Shown: piece by piece, positions 17,913 to 26,167 of the stretch
Position numbering within the stretch: position 1 is the first letter of the stretch
Layout of the letters: the number at the start of each line of letters is the position of its first letter
Assembly (NCBI GenBank): GCA_963832875.1
Contig: CAWHWB010000013.1
Coordinates: 124,001 to 188,000, forward strand
Direction: 5' to 3'
Length of the DNA stretch: 64,000 nucleotides
Origin: AP-15 sp963832875
GTDB taxonomy: Bacteria; Pseudomonadota; Alphaproteobacteria; ATCC43930; CGMCC-115725
The notes under the pieces: model-generated
What the model was told of the DNA's origin: nothing
Database searches by the model: none
The model's input: the letters and a program-made list of their open reading frames with translations, nothing else
Position numbers and translations under genes: made by a program

Positions 17913-19142
17913 ATGCCGAGTTTGTCAGAAGACCGGCCGCGAGAAGACCGCCCGCCGGCAGTATTGCAGATCGTGCCGAGCCTCGTCTCGGGCGGGGCCG
18001 AGCGCGGCACCATCGAATTGGCGGCGGCGTTGATCACGGCCGGATGGAATGCCTACGTCGCCTCTGCCGGTGGACCGCTCGAAAGCGATGTCGCCCGCGC
18101 CGGCGCCACCCACCTGACCTTGCCGCTCGCCTCCAAAAACCCGCTGGTCATATGCCGCAACCGGGCTGCGCTGGTGGACGCGATCCGCCAACTCGGCATC
18201 GACATCGTGCACGCCAGGAGCCGCGCCCCGGCCTGGAGCGCGTGGTCGGCGGCGGCCATCACCGGCCGCCATTTCGTTACCACCTTTCATAACGCTTATG
18301 GCGCGGACTTGGCCTACGGCGCCGGCTCGGGCCTGAAGCGCCGGTACAATTCGGTCATGGCGCGCGGCGAGCGGGTCATCGCCATTTCCGATTTCGTCGC
18401 CGATCATGTGGCGGCCACATATGGCGTCGGCGCCGACCGGCTGCGCACAATCCCGCGCGGCGTCAACCTCACTCTATTCGATCCGATGCGGGTGAGCGGC
18501 GAGCGTATCGCCGTCCTGGCTCGGCGCTGGCGGCTGCCCGACGGCGTGCCGACGGTAATGCTGCCCGGCCGACTGACCCGATGGAAGGGCGGGCTCGATT
18601 TCATTGCCGCGATCGCCGCACTAGGCCGCCGCGACATCTGCTGCGTCTTAGTCGGGGCCGAACAGCGGCCGGGTTTTCGCCGCGAGCTTGAGATGGCGAT
18701 CGCGGACCACGGGCTCGCCGGCCTCTTTCGCATCGTCGAGCCCTGCGCCGACATGCCGGCCGCGTATATGCTGGCCGATGTCGTGGTCTCGGCGTCGAGC
18801 GATCCCGAGGGATTCGGCCGGATCATTGTCGAGGCCCAAGCGATGGGGCGGCCGGTAGTCGCCACCGACCACGGCGGCGCCCGCGAGACGATCGTGCCGC
18901 GAGAGACCGGCTGGCTGGCGTCGCCGCGCAACCCCGAGGCCCTTGCCGCCGCGATCGCTGCCGCGCTCGCGCTCGGGCCGAGCGAGCGGTCGCAGCTGGC
19001 GCGCCGCGCGCAGTCCCATGTCGCCGCCCGGTTCACGACCGCGGCGATGTGCGCGCGCACGATCGCGGTTTATGAGGAATTGCTGTTTCCCGAGCCCGCC
19101 GAACCGGTCCTTCAGAACGCGACGGCAATACTGCCCGCCTAG
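17913..19142 (+). CDS. Glycosyltransferase family 4
   Basis: 409-residue GT-B fold enzyme. The N-terminal acceptor domain begins LQIVPSLVSGGAERGTIELA, a common GT4 start. The donor domain contains MLPGRLTRWKGGLDFIAAIA and the E-x7-E segment DPEGFGRIIVEAQAMGRPVVATDHGG. ATG 17913 precedes the conserved start by about 20 residues; earlier in-frame sequence overlaps the divergent hydrolase and is rejected. It probably adds sugar to a cell-surface glycan. The sugar and acceptor are unknown. Confidence 0.9.
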   Translation: MPSLSEDRPREDRPPAVLQIVPSLVSGGAERGTIELAAALITAGWNAYVASAGGPLESDVARAGATHLTLPLASKNPLVICRNRAALVDAIRQLGIDIVHARSRAPAWSAWSAAAITGRHFVTTFHNAYGADLAYGAGSGLKRRYNSVMARGERVIAISDFVADHVAATYGVGADRLRTIPRGVNLTLFDPMRVSGERIAVLARRWRLPDGVPTVMLPGRLTRWKGGLDFIAAIAALGRRDICCVLVGAEQRPGFRRELEMAIADHGLAGLFRIVEPCADMPAAYMLADVVVSASSDPEGFGRIIVEAQAMGRPVVATDHGGARETIVPRETGWLASPRNPEALAAAIAAALALGPSERSQLARRAQSHVAARFTTAAMCARTIAVYEELLFPEPAEPVLQNATAILPA

Positions 19143-19196
19143 CGCCAAAGATCTTCATCTGCTGCTCGGACGCAGACAGGAGGTTCAACTCGACCC

Positions 19197-19297
19197 GTCA
19201 TGATGGCCGGGATTGTCCCGGGCGCCCACATCTGCGGCACAACACTGCCGATTTTCCGTGGACGCCCGGCACAAGGCGGCACAAGGCCGGGCATGAC
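19197..19297. repeat. Imperfect inverted-repeat element
   Basis: The left arm (19197-19229) and right arm (19258-19297) are imperfect reverse complements. Each outer end reads GTCATG, followed by a GGCCGGG-rich stretch and GGGCGYCCAC at the inner end. The right arm also holds a short direct repeat of GGCACAAGGC. The element lies in the gap after the glycosyltransferase gene. It looks like a non-coding mobile palindrome or extragenic repeat and could form a long hairpin. Confidence 0.55.
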
Positions 19298-19351
19298 AGG
19301 TGGGACGGCTTAAACCCTTTGAATTCTCCCGAACACTAGATTGGAGGCCCG

Positions 19352-19627
19352 TTATTCTTGCCCCGTCCCGCCGGCGAGGTTGAAGTCGATTGTCTGGCCC
19401 TCCTGGCAGGCGAAGCAATGCTGGATTCCGTTGCGCTCGACGATGGCCCCAAAGTGCTTCGTAAAGCCAACTGCTGGATCGTTGAAGTTGGTATTGTCGA
19501 TCTGAACGATACCACCCAAATTTTCGATAAGATGTTGTAATGCCTTGGTTACGATGGTGCCCTGCGCGTCCACCGAGCTTCCGTTCGGCAGCGCACCGTA
19601 CACGGCCGAGAGAACTTTCAGCGACAT
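19352..19627 (-). CDS. Small beta-rich protein, DUF3395/DnaJC11-C-like (tentative)
   Basis: 91 residues starting MSLKVLSAVYGALPNG. The pattern YGA, then ALQHLIENLGG, IDNTNFNDPAVGFTKHFGA and EGQTIDF resembles the short beta-sandwich repeat seen in DUF3395-type proteins, which often occurs as stand-alone small bacterial proteins. GGAG lies about nine bases before ATG 19627; a GTG two codons earlier is possible. No operon partner. Two cysteines sit in HCFACQEG. Function is unknown. Confidence 0.6.
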   Translation of the reverse strand: MSLKVLSAVYGALPNGSSVDAQGTIVTKALQHLIENLGGIVQIDNTNFNDPAVGFTKHFGAIVERNGIQHCFACQEGQTIDFNLAGGTGQE

Positions 19628-19913
19628 TGTCACATCTCCATCAGGTCAGCGGGGACGGCCCATCCGCCCACGCTCGATAGCATCGCTGAAAAACTGGTCG
19701 CAGGCGTGTGAGGTTGTTCACACGCTCGTCATAATAAAAACGATGGGCGCCAACGGCTCGTCTGCTCGCCCTGTCGCTAACAATTAATTTCGCTGTGCTA
19801 CCGTCGAGGCATGGCACAGGAGGTCTGCCGTATCGTCTGCCGCGAGAATCACAGGGTTGGCCGCGAATGCGGGAATTCGGGGCGAGCGCCGGGCGAGCAA
19901 CGACGCGTGGCGC

Positions 19914-20291
19914 CTATTCCGTCTCGAAATCCTCCGGCTGGAGCGAGATCGGGGCGCCGTGCGGAGTTCGCCGGGCGGCGCGCTGCCAGGCGGCGCAGGC
20001 GCGGGCGATGGCAGCGGGATCGGCCACGGCTTTTTCGCTCGCCAAGCGTTCGAGTGCGGCAAGCCAGTGCCGGTAATAAGTGTCGCCGGTGTCGGGGTCG
20101 CCCGACTGCTGGGCGCGCTTGATCTCGTCGGCGAGAGCGGCGGCCCATTCGGCCCAGGTGAACAGTCCGCGCTCGTGCAGGGCGAGCGCGATGGCGAAGG
20201 CGTGGGCCTCCCACGGCGCCCGAAACACCGGGCCGTCCGGATCGTGCGGCAGGCTTGGGACCGCGGCAGCGACACGGTCGAAGGCGCTCAT
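19914..20291 (-). CDS. Nitrile hydratase accessory protein (P14K/NhlE type)
   Basis: 125-residue protein resembling the N-terminal half of the nitrile hydratase beta subunit, as cobalt-insertion activators of the NhlE/P14K family do. FRAPWEAHAFAIALALHERGLFTW is the family hallmark, and YYRHWLAALERL follows. ATG 20291 overlaps the beta-subunit stop by four bases. In Co-type systems this protein escorts the alpha subunit and allows self-subunit swapping to deliver cobalt and oxidised cysteines. Confidence 0.88.
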   Translation of the reverse strand: MSAFDRVAAAVPSLPHDPDGPVFRAPWEAHAFAIALALHERGLFTWAEWAAALADEIKRAQQSGDPDTGDTYYRHWLAALERLASEKAVADPAAIARACAAWQRAARRTPHGAPISLQPEDFETE

Positions 20292-20947
20292 GCCGGGTCG
20301 AGGTAGGGCTCGAACGCCTCGATCGACACTTTGATGCCGGGATCGGCGTCCTCGCCCCACAATTCGCGGGCCGTGAAGACAACCGTATAGAGCCATTGCG
20401 GGTTGTCGCCGGCGCCGAGTGCGGCGGTATCCGGAAAGACATGGCAGCCGCGGACCGCCTCGACCGTGCCGATCCTGCCGCGGGCATAGCGCGGCAGCCG
20501 GGTATGGGTCACTGGGTTGATATTCCGGGTGCGCACCCGTTCGCCTTCCTTGAACCGCGCCGGCGTGTTGGTCGGGCGGCCGAATTCGCCGCGGGTCAAA
20601 GTCTTGCCGACATCGGCCGGGGTCAGGGTGCGCGGCACTGCCGGGCCGGCGCGCACCGAACGGCCGGCGGCGAGTTCGTCCTCGCCGATGAGGCCGCGCC
20701 GCAGCAGCCGCTGTTCGAGCCCGAGAAACCAGCGCCGGTAATAGGACGAGCCGAGATAGTCCAACGGCGGCAGCGCTTCAAGCGAGGCCCGGCCGGCATC
20801 GATCGTCCACAGCCCGGTAAAGCCCATCGCCCGCTGCATCGCCAGGACGCGCCCCTCCCAGCGCTGGTGAAACGGCGGCTCGTTCGGCTCCGGCTCGACC
20901 CGGCCAAAGCCGTGCATGCCGCCCATGTCGTGCAGCGAATTGGTCAT
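20288..20947 (-). CDS. nthB: Nitrile hydratase subunit beta
   Basis: 219-residue beta subunit of the alpha2beta2 enzyme that hydrates nitriles to amides. The N-terminus MTNSLHDMGGMHGFG is diagnostic. The C-terminal SH3-like barrel contains RFKEGERVRTRNINPVTHTRLPRYARG, with the arginines that contact the oxidised metal-site cysteines. It starts at ATG 20947, overlapping the alpha-subunit stop as ATGA. Confidence 0.95.
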   Translation of the reverse strand: MTNSLHDMGGMHGFGRVEPEPNEPPFHQRWEGRVLAMQRAMGFTGLWTIDAGRASLEALPPLDYLGSSYYRRWFLGLEQRLLRRGLIGEDELAAGRSVRAGPAVPRTLTPADVGKTLTRGEFGRPTNTPARFKEGERVRTRNINPVTHTRLPRYARGRIGTVEAVRGCHVFPDTAALGAGDNPQWLYTVVFTARELWGEDADPGIKVSIEAFEPYLDPA

Positions 20948-21582
20948 GGCGGTTCCGTCTCGTGCGGCGGCTTCGGCGGGCCGGCGCCGATCATGCTGTC
21001 GCGGGTGACGAGCCCAGCGAGCCGCTCCTCGCTCCATCCCTCGGTGCCGGCGGGCCGCATCGGCACCACCAGAAACCTGGTTTCGGCGGTCGAATCCCAG
21101 ATGCGGATTTGCGTCTCGGGCGTCAGGCTCACGCCGAACTCGGCGAGCACTCCCTTGGGGTCGATGACCGCGCGCGAGCGGTAGGGGGCCGATTTGTACC
21201 AGACCGGCGGCAGGCCCAGCACCTCCCACGGATAGCACGAACACAGCGTGCAGACGACCAGGTTGTGGGTCTGCGGGGTGTTCTCGACGGCGATCAAATG
21301 GCTGCCGACCCGGCTGAAATGGCCCACCGAATTGACCGCCGCGGTGGCGTCGGCCAACAGCCGGCTCTTGAACTCGGGGTCGGCCCAGGCGCGGGCGACG
21401 ATCTGGGCGCCGTTGCGCGGGCCGATCTTGGTTTCGAACTGCTCGACGATCTGATCGAGCGCCGCCGGATCGACATAACCCTTCTCGGTCAGGATGGTTT
21501 CGAGTGCCCGCACCCGCACCTCCATCTCGGACAATTCCGAGCCGTGCGCGTGATCGTGCGGATCGGCATGGTCGTCAGGCAT
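20944..21582 (-). CDS. nthA: Nitrile hydratase subunit alpha, cobalt-type motif
   Basis: 212-residue catalytic subunit. The metal claw is V-C-T-L-C-S-C at residues 110-116 (Cys111, Cys114, Ser115, Cys116). Thr rather than Ser after the first Cys marks the Co(III) class by family rule, where two cysteines become sulfinic and sulfenic acids. The following YPW and the PVWYKSAPYRSRAV segment are conserved. First gene of an alpha-beta-activator operon in which all junctions overlap by four bases. No amidase or cobalt transporter is in the window. Confidence 0.95.
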   Translation of the reverse strand: MPDDHADPHDHAHGSELSEMEVRVRALETILTEKGYVDPAALDQIVEQFETKIGPRNGAQIVARAWADPEFKSRLLADATAAVNSVGHFSRVGSHLIAVENTPQTHNLVVCTLCSCYPWEVLGLPPVWYKSAPYRSRAVIDPKGVLAEFGVSLTPETQIRIWDSTAETRFLVVPMRPAGTEGWSEERLAGLVTRDSMIGAGPPKPPHETEPP

Positions 21583-21760
21583 CGCGCTACTCCTCGATCT
21601 CGCTCGATGCTATGTCGGGCGTGACTTGAAGTCGAGACCGGCCCAGAGGCGCACGGCGCCCGGCCGATGGCGTCCGCCTTCCGCGAGTTATGGGTATCAG
21701 TGGCAACATCGTGCGGATTTCGGATATTTTGAAACCCCTCAACCCGAAGGGAGAGCCGTC

Positions 21761-22135
21761 ATGAAGGTGGTCACGCTTAAAGACATCCCGAATGTCCCGG
21801 TGGAGGGCGCCGAGCGGATCGAAGGCTGGAGCGGGCCGGTTTCCCGGTCGCGTCAGACGATCATCGAGCCTGGGGACTCGGCGAACTACAACTGCAGCGT
21901 GGTGAACTTCAGCCAGGGCTGCACCACCGGATGGCATGCGCATACCTGCGACCAGATCCTGGTCGTGACCTCCGGCTCCGGCATGGTGGCGACCGAGCAT
22001 GATCAGCGGGAGATCAACGTCGGCGACGTCGTGCACATCAAGGCCGGCGAACGCCATTGGCACGGCGCCAAGGCCGACACGACGATGGGGCACATCACGA
22101 TCACCGCCGTCGGCGGCCAAGCCCGCTGGGGGTAG
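21761..22135 (+). CDS. Cupin-domain protein
   Basis: 124-residue single-domain cupin. Motif 1 is GWHAHTCDQILVVTSGSG with His59 and His61; motif 2 is GDVVHIKAGERHWHGA with His99 and His101. These would bind one divalent metal. ATG 21761 has AGGGAG seven bases upstream. Sequences of this type (carboxymuconolactone-decarboxylase-like or quercetinase-like small cupins) have varied roles. It is divergent from the nitrile hydratase operon across 178 bases, but a shared function is not shown. Confidence 0.85.
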   Translation: MKVVTLKDIPNVPVEGAERIEGWSGPVSRSRQTIIEPGDSANYNCSVVNFSQGCTTGWHAHTCDQILVVTSGSGMVATEHDQREINVGDVVHIKAGERHWHGAKADTTMGHITITAVGGQARWG

Positions 22136-22217
22136 TCCGGCGACGCTCGGCCCCGATTTGCACGCCGCGCAAGTGCATCTCTCGCGCCGGCCCGTCGGCC
22201 GATCTAGTCGGGCGGTT

Positions 22218-24021
22218 TCAATGCGGCCAGGCGACGGTGTTGAAATCGTCAAGCAGGGCGGCGATGCGGCCGCCGTCCGACTGGTCCATGATGGCGCGGG
22301 CGCGGCGGGTGGCGGCGACCATGTCGAGCGCGCGGACGCGCTGCTTGACCCGCGGGATGTTGCGCGGCGCCATCGATAGGTTGCGCAGACCGAGCCCGAG
22401 CAGCAAGGCCGTAAAGCGCGGCTCGCCGGCCATCTCGCCGCAGATGCTGATGGGCATGCCACGGCGCAGCGCCGCCTCGATCGCGAATTGAATGAGCCGC
22501 AGCACCGCCGGGTGCAGCGGGTTGTAGAGGTGCGCCACCTGCTCGTCGCTGCGGTCGATCGCCAGCGTGTACTGAATGAGGTCGTTGGTGCCGATGGCAA
22601 AGAAATCGGCCTCGGCGGCGAGCGCGTCGGCGGCGAGCGCCGCGCCCGGCACCTCGATCATCGCGCCCAAGGGGCGGCAACGGCTTGGGCAATTGCATGC
22701 CGCGACGCCGCAGCCGGCGGGCGACCTGCTCCATCGCCTCGCGCACCCGGCGGATCTCGCTCACGGTCGAGATCATCGGCAACAGGATGCGTAACGGCCC
22801 TTCGGCGGCGGCGCGCAGCATCGCCGCCAGTTGCGGATCGAGCAAGCGGCGGTCCTGCAGCGAGAGACGGATCGCGCGCAGTCCGAGCGCCGGGTTGTCG
22901 GCCGGGACATAATGGTCGGCGAGCGAGCGGGCGAGCTTGTCGCCGCCGAGATCGAAGGTGCGCACGGTCACGGGCTTGCCCTGCATGCCGCGCACCAGGG
23001 CCGAGAACACCGCGTACTGCTCTTCCTCGCCCGGCAGGTCGTCGCGGTTCATATAGAGAAACTCGGAACGGACCAGACCCAGCCCCATCGCCCCATTGGC
23101 CGAGCGCCTGATCGAGTTCGACCGGCAGTTCGAGATTGGCTTCGAGGGTGATCTCCACCCCGTCGCGGGTCGCCGCCGGCAGCCGGCGCAGGCGGGTCAG
23201 ATGGCGCCGCTCGCGCACCAGGAGGTCGCGCCGCGCCTCATAATCGGCGACCGTCTCCGCCGACGGATCGATGATCACCGTCCCCTCGGCGCCATCGATC
23301 ACCACCGTCGTGGCGGCCCGCGCATGGTCGATCAAGGCCGGGACCGCGAGCACCGCCGGCAGCCCCAGAGCGCGGGCGACGATCGCGGTATGGCTGTCGG
23401 CGCCGCCGAACTGGGTGGCGAATCCGGCGATCCGGCGCGGGTCCATCAGCGCGGTGTCGGCCGGGGTCAGTTCGTCGGCGAGGATGATCGCGCCCTCGCG
23501 GCACGCCCGAATAGGCGACGTAGGGCTTTTTGATCAGGTTGCGGATGAGCCGCGTGCCGACCACGCGGATGTCCTCGATCCGCGCCGCCAGATAGGGGTC
23601 GCGCATCGCGGCGAAGCTCCGGGCGATCTCGTCGATCTCGATCTCGACGGCGCGCTCGGCGTTGATCCGGGCGCGGCCGACGCGCTCGTCGACGCCGCGC
23701 ACCAGCCGCGAGTTCGACAGCATCGCCAAATGCGCGTCGAGTAGGTAGCCGATCTCCTCAGCGGCGGATTCGGGGAGGCCGCGAGGTTTTGGCCTTGAGC
23801 TTGCGCAGCTGTTTCAGTGAAACCGCGACCGCCTCGGCGAAGCGGCCGCGTTCGGCGTCGATCTCGGTTTCGGGGATGTGGCTCTCATAGACCGGAAGAT
23901 CGCCGCTGTCGCCGACATAGGCCGGCCCAATGGCGATCCCCGGCGACACGCCGACGCCGGCCAATCTGCGCTCGACGCCGCTGCTCTCCGCCGCCAGGCC
24001 CAAGCCCTCGTCAGTCCTCAT
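22218..24021 (-). CDS. ptsI: PTS phosphoenolpyruvate-protein phosphotransferase (enzyme I), frameshifted
   Basis: Transfers phosphate from PEP to HPr. The N-terminal swivelling domain has the phospho-histidine loop GGADSHTAIVARALGLPAV. The C-terminal PEP-binding barrel has GLVRSEFLYMNRDDLP, TFDLGGDK, MISTVSEIRRVREAM and ICGEMAG. Five consecutive frames are used, with breaks near 23785, 23505, 23090 and 22680, each fitting one inserted base. The corrected protein is about 600 residues, without a GAF domain. The start at 24021 lies inside the end of the HPr gene. Named for the nitrogen-PTS EI role; ptsP is an alternative symbol. Confidence 0.87.
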
Positions 24022-24332
24022 TGAACTTGCATTCGATCAGGTCGGCCAGTGCGGCCACCGCCTCGGCCGCTTGCGGACCGCTGGCGCTCAGCTCAACCGC
24101 AGTCCCCGGCGCCGCCGCCAGCATCATCAGCCCCATGATCGAGCGGCCGGAGACTTCGGTGCCGTTCTTGCGCACCCGGACATCGGCCGTCGAATTGGGC
24201 CGCCGTCTTGACAAACCGGGCCGAGGCGCGGGCGTGCAGGCCGCGCTGGTTGCAGATCGTCGCGATCCGCCGCACCACCGGCGCCGGCGCGCCGGCGCCA
24301 TTCGCCGGATCGCCGGTCTGGCCATCGTTCAT
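24011..24332 (-). CDS. ptsH: Phosphocarrier protein HPr (one frameshift)
   Basis: About 106 residues after correction. The active-site histidine is in QRGLHARASARFV (His33) and the regulatory serine for HprK in VSGRSIMGLMMLAA (Ser64, equivalent to Ser46). The frame changes near 24193, within the D-A-D segment, and one extra G explains it. ATG 24332 overlaps the EIIA stop as ATGA. It relays phosphate from enzyme I to EIIA and is the substrate of HprK encoded three genes upstream. Confidence 0.9.
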
Positions 24333-24736
24333 CGCCGGGCGTCGGTCAGCAATTGCGAGGCGACGTTGATGTATTTGCGGCCGGCTTCCTGGGCACCGAG
24401 CACGGTGCGCTCTAGGCTCTCGCTCTGGCGCAGGCTGGCGAGCTTGATCAGCATCGGCAGATTGACCCCGGCGACGACTTCGATCTTGGCGCGATCCATG
24501 ACCGAGATCGCCAGGTTCGAGGGCGTGCCGCCGAACATGTCGGTCAGCAGCACCGCGCCGTCGCCGCTGTCGACCTCGCCGATCCGGCCCAGGATCTCCT
24601 GGCGCCGCTGCTCCATGTCGTCGTCGGGACCGATGCACACGGCGGCGATCTGAGTTTGCGTGCCGACGACGTGCTCGAGCGCGGCGACGAATTCCGCCGC
24701 GAGCCGCCCATGCGTCACCAAAACCATGCCGATCAT
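24329..24736 (-). CDS. PTS EIIA-Man family protein
   Basis: 135 residues of the mannose-type IIA fold, with phospho-acceptor His9 in MVLVTHG and the conserved VLLTDMFGGTPSNLA loop. It appears without IIB, IIC or IID partners, as in the regulatory PTS of Alphaproteobacteria, where it acts as a phosphorylation-state signal rather than a sugar transporter. It lies between rapZ and HPr and overlaps HPr. Intact, unlike its neighbours. Confidence 0.93.
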   Translation of the reverse strand: MIGMVLVTHGRLAAEFVAALEHVVGTQTQIAAVCIGPDDDMEQRRQEILGRIGEVDSGDGAVLLTDMFGGTPSNLAISVMDRAKIEVVAGVNLPMLIKLASLRQSESLERTVLGAQEAGRKYINVASQLLTDARR

Positions 24737-24769
24737 CGGATTTCCTCTGCTGCGACCGGCCGTCGCCCT

Positions 24770-25718
24770 TTAGCCTGCGGCGGCGGGCAGGCCCGCCGGG
24801 ACCGGCGCGATCGCTGCCCGATGATGCAAGATCGCGATGAGCGACCTCGACCCGCCATCCCGCATCGCGCAGGCGCAGGGCCAACCGCTCGGCGACATAG
24901 ACCGAGCGATGCCGCCCGCCGGTACAGCCGATTGCGATTGTGAGATAGGTTTTGCCGCGCATTTCATAACGCGGCAACAAGGGGTGCAGCAATCGCCACA
25001 GCCGGTCGAAGAATGGTGCGAAATCCGCGTCTCTCTGGATGTGGGCGGCAACCGCCGGGTCGCGCCCGCTCAGCGTCCGAAGTTCGTCAACATAATACGG
25101 ATTATCGAGAAAGCGCACGTCGAAGATCAGATCAGCCTCGCGCGGGATGCCGCGGCGATAGGCGAAGGAAGCGATGAAGATGCGCAGCCCGCACGCATCG
25201 AGCGCAAAATGGCCGGCCAGCAGGCGCTTCAAATCGGCGGCGGTCAAGGCGGAGGTATCGATCACCAGATCGGCGCGGTCGCGCAGGGCGCCAACAACTT
25301 GGCGCTCACGGCGGATGCCGTCCATGATCGGCCGGTCTCCGGCCAGCGGATGGGGCCGCCGCGTCTCGATATAACGCCGTTCGAGCCGCTCGTCGTCACA
25401 GTCGACGAACAGCACCCGCAGCGCCCGCCCGGTGCGGGCGATCACGTCGGCGAGGGTTTCGAGCATCGTGTCGGCGGCAAAGCCGCGGGTTCGCGCGTCG
25501 GCGCCGACCGCGATCGCCGGGCCATCCGCCGCAGCGCTCTCGATCAGCGCCGGCACCAGCGAGGCCGGCAAATTGTCGAACGCCTCGTAACCCATGTCCT
25601 CGAGGAGCTTGAGCGCGGTCGATCGCCCCGCCCCCGACATTCCCGTCACCAGCAGGACGCGACCGCGCGCTGCGTTTTTGGCCGCTTCCCTGAGCTCTAG
25701 ACCACTTTCGGTCATCAT
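24770..25718 (-). CDS. rapZ: RNase adapter protein RapZ (probable one frameshift near 3' end)
   Basis: P-loop nucleotide-binding protein; Walker A is GMSGAGRST near residue 25. The C-terminal domain has FDVRFLDNPYYVDELRTLSG, AIGCTGGRHRSVY and RVEVAHRDL, all RapZ marks. After AHRDL the frame runs on through the EIIA gene without stopping. The plus-one frame ends at a TAA at 24770-24772, so one inserted base near 24820 is likely. The start at ATG 25718 overlaps the hprK stop as TGATG (GTG 25721 possible). Linked to PTS and amino-sugar or nitrogen regulation. Confidence 0.87.
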
Positions 25719-26167
25719 CACCCGATTATAGCTGGCAAAGCCCGCGCCGCCAACGCGCGTCGGACGAGGCGCAGCTTTGCCGCAGCCGAGGCTTCGAACG
25801 AGGTCAGCCCGATCAGCGGGATGTCGAGGCCGAGGACCGGTTCGACTCGGCTGTCCGGCAGGCGCTCGATCTGATCCGAAGGGAGGAGATCGACAATCAG
25901 CGCGAGCGGCGCCTCTTCGATCGTCTCAACCCGCACAATGCCAAAACCGCGGATCTCGATCAGGCCGGCGATCACTTCGGGAGCGCGCACCAGAACCCGA
26001 TCGCCATCGCGCCGCAGTCGGGCCTGGTCGTCGGTGACGAGACGGGCGCCGCCATCGATCAGGCGCAGCGCCAAGTCTGATTTTCCGACACCGGGCGGCC
26101 CGCGCAGCAAGATCGCCTCGCCGTCGATCGCGACCGCGGTGGCGTGGACGAGAATGCTGTCGCTCAT
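25718..26167 (-). CDS. hprK: HPr kinase/phosphorylase, short alphaproteobacterial form
   Basis: 149 residues, covering only the catalytic C-terminal domain of the roughly 310-residue Firmicutes enzyme; this truncation is normal in Alphaproteobacteria. Walker A GPPGVGKSDLALRLI lies at 23-37, a catalytic LVTDDQ follows, and the signature loop lies around EIRGFGIVRV. ATG 26167 overlaps the chvG stop as ATGA. It phosphorylates HPr on serine and couples the ChvG/ChvI system to the PTS. Confidence 0.92.
   Translation of the reverse strand: MSDSILVHATAVAIDGEAILLRGPPGVGKSDLALRLIDGGARLVTDDQARLRRDGDRVLVRAPEVIAGLIEIRGFGIVRVETIEEAPLALIVDLLPSDQIERLPDSRVEPVLGLDIPLIGLTSFEASAAAKLRLVRRALAARALPAIIG

Noticed and set aside
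24093..24769. Fusion of RapZ with EIIA/HPr as one long protein
   Set aside because: The open frame past RapZ runs through EIIA in a wrong frame and meets HPr only because of separate one-base shifts. Normal gene ends fit better.
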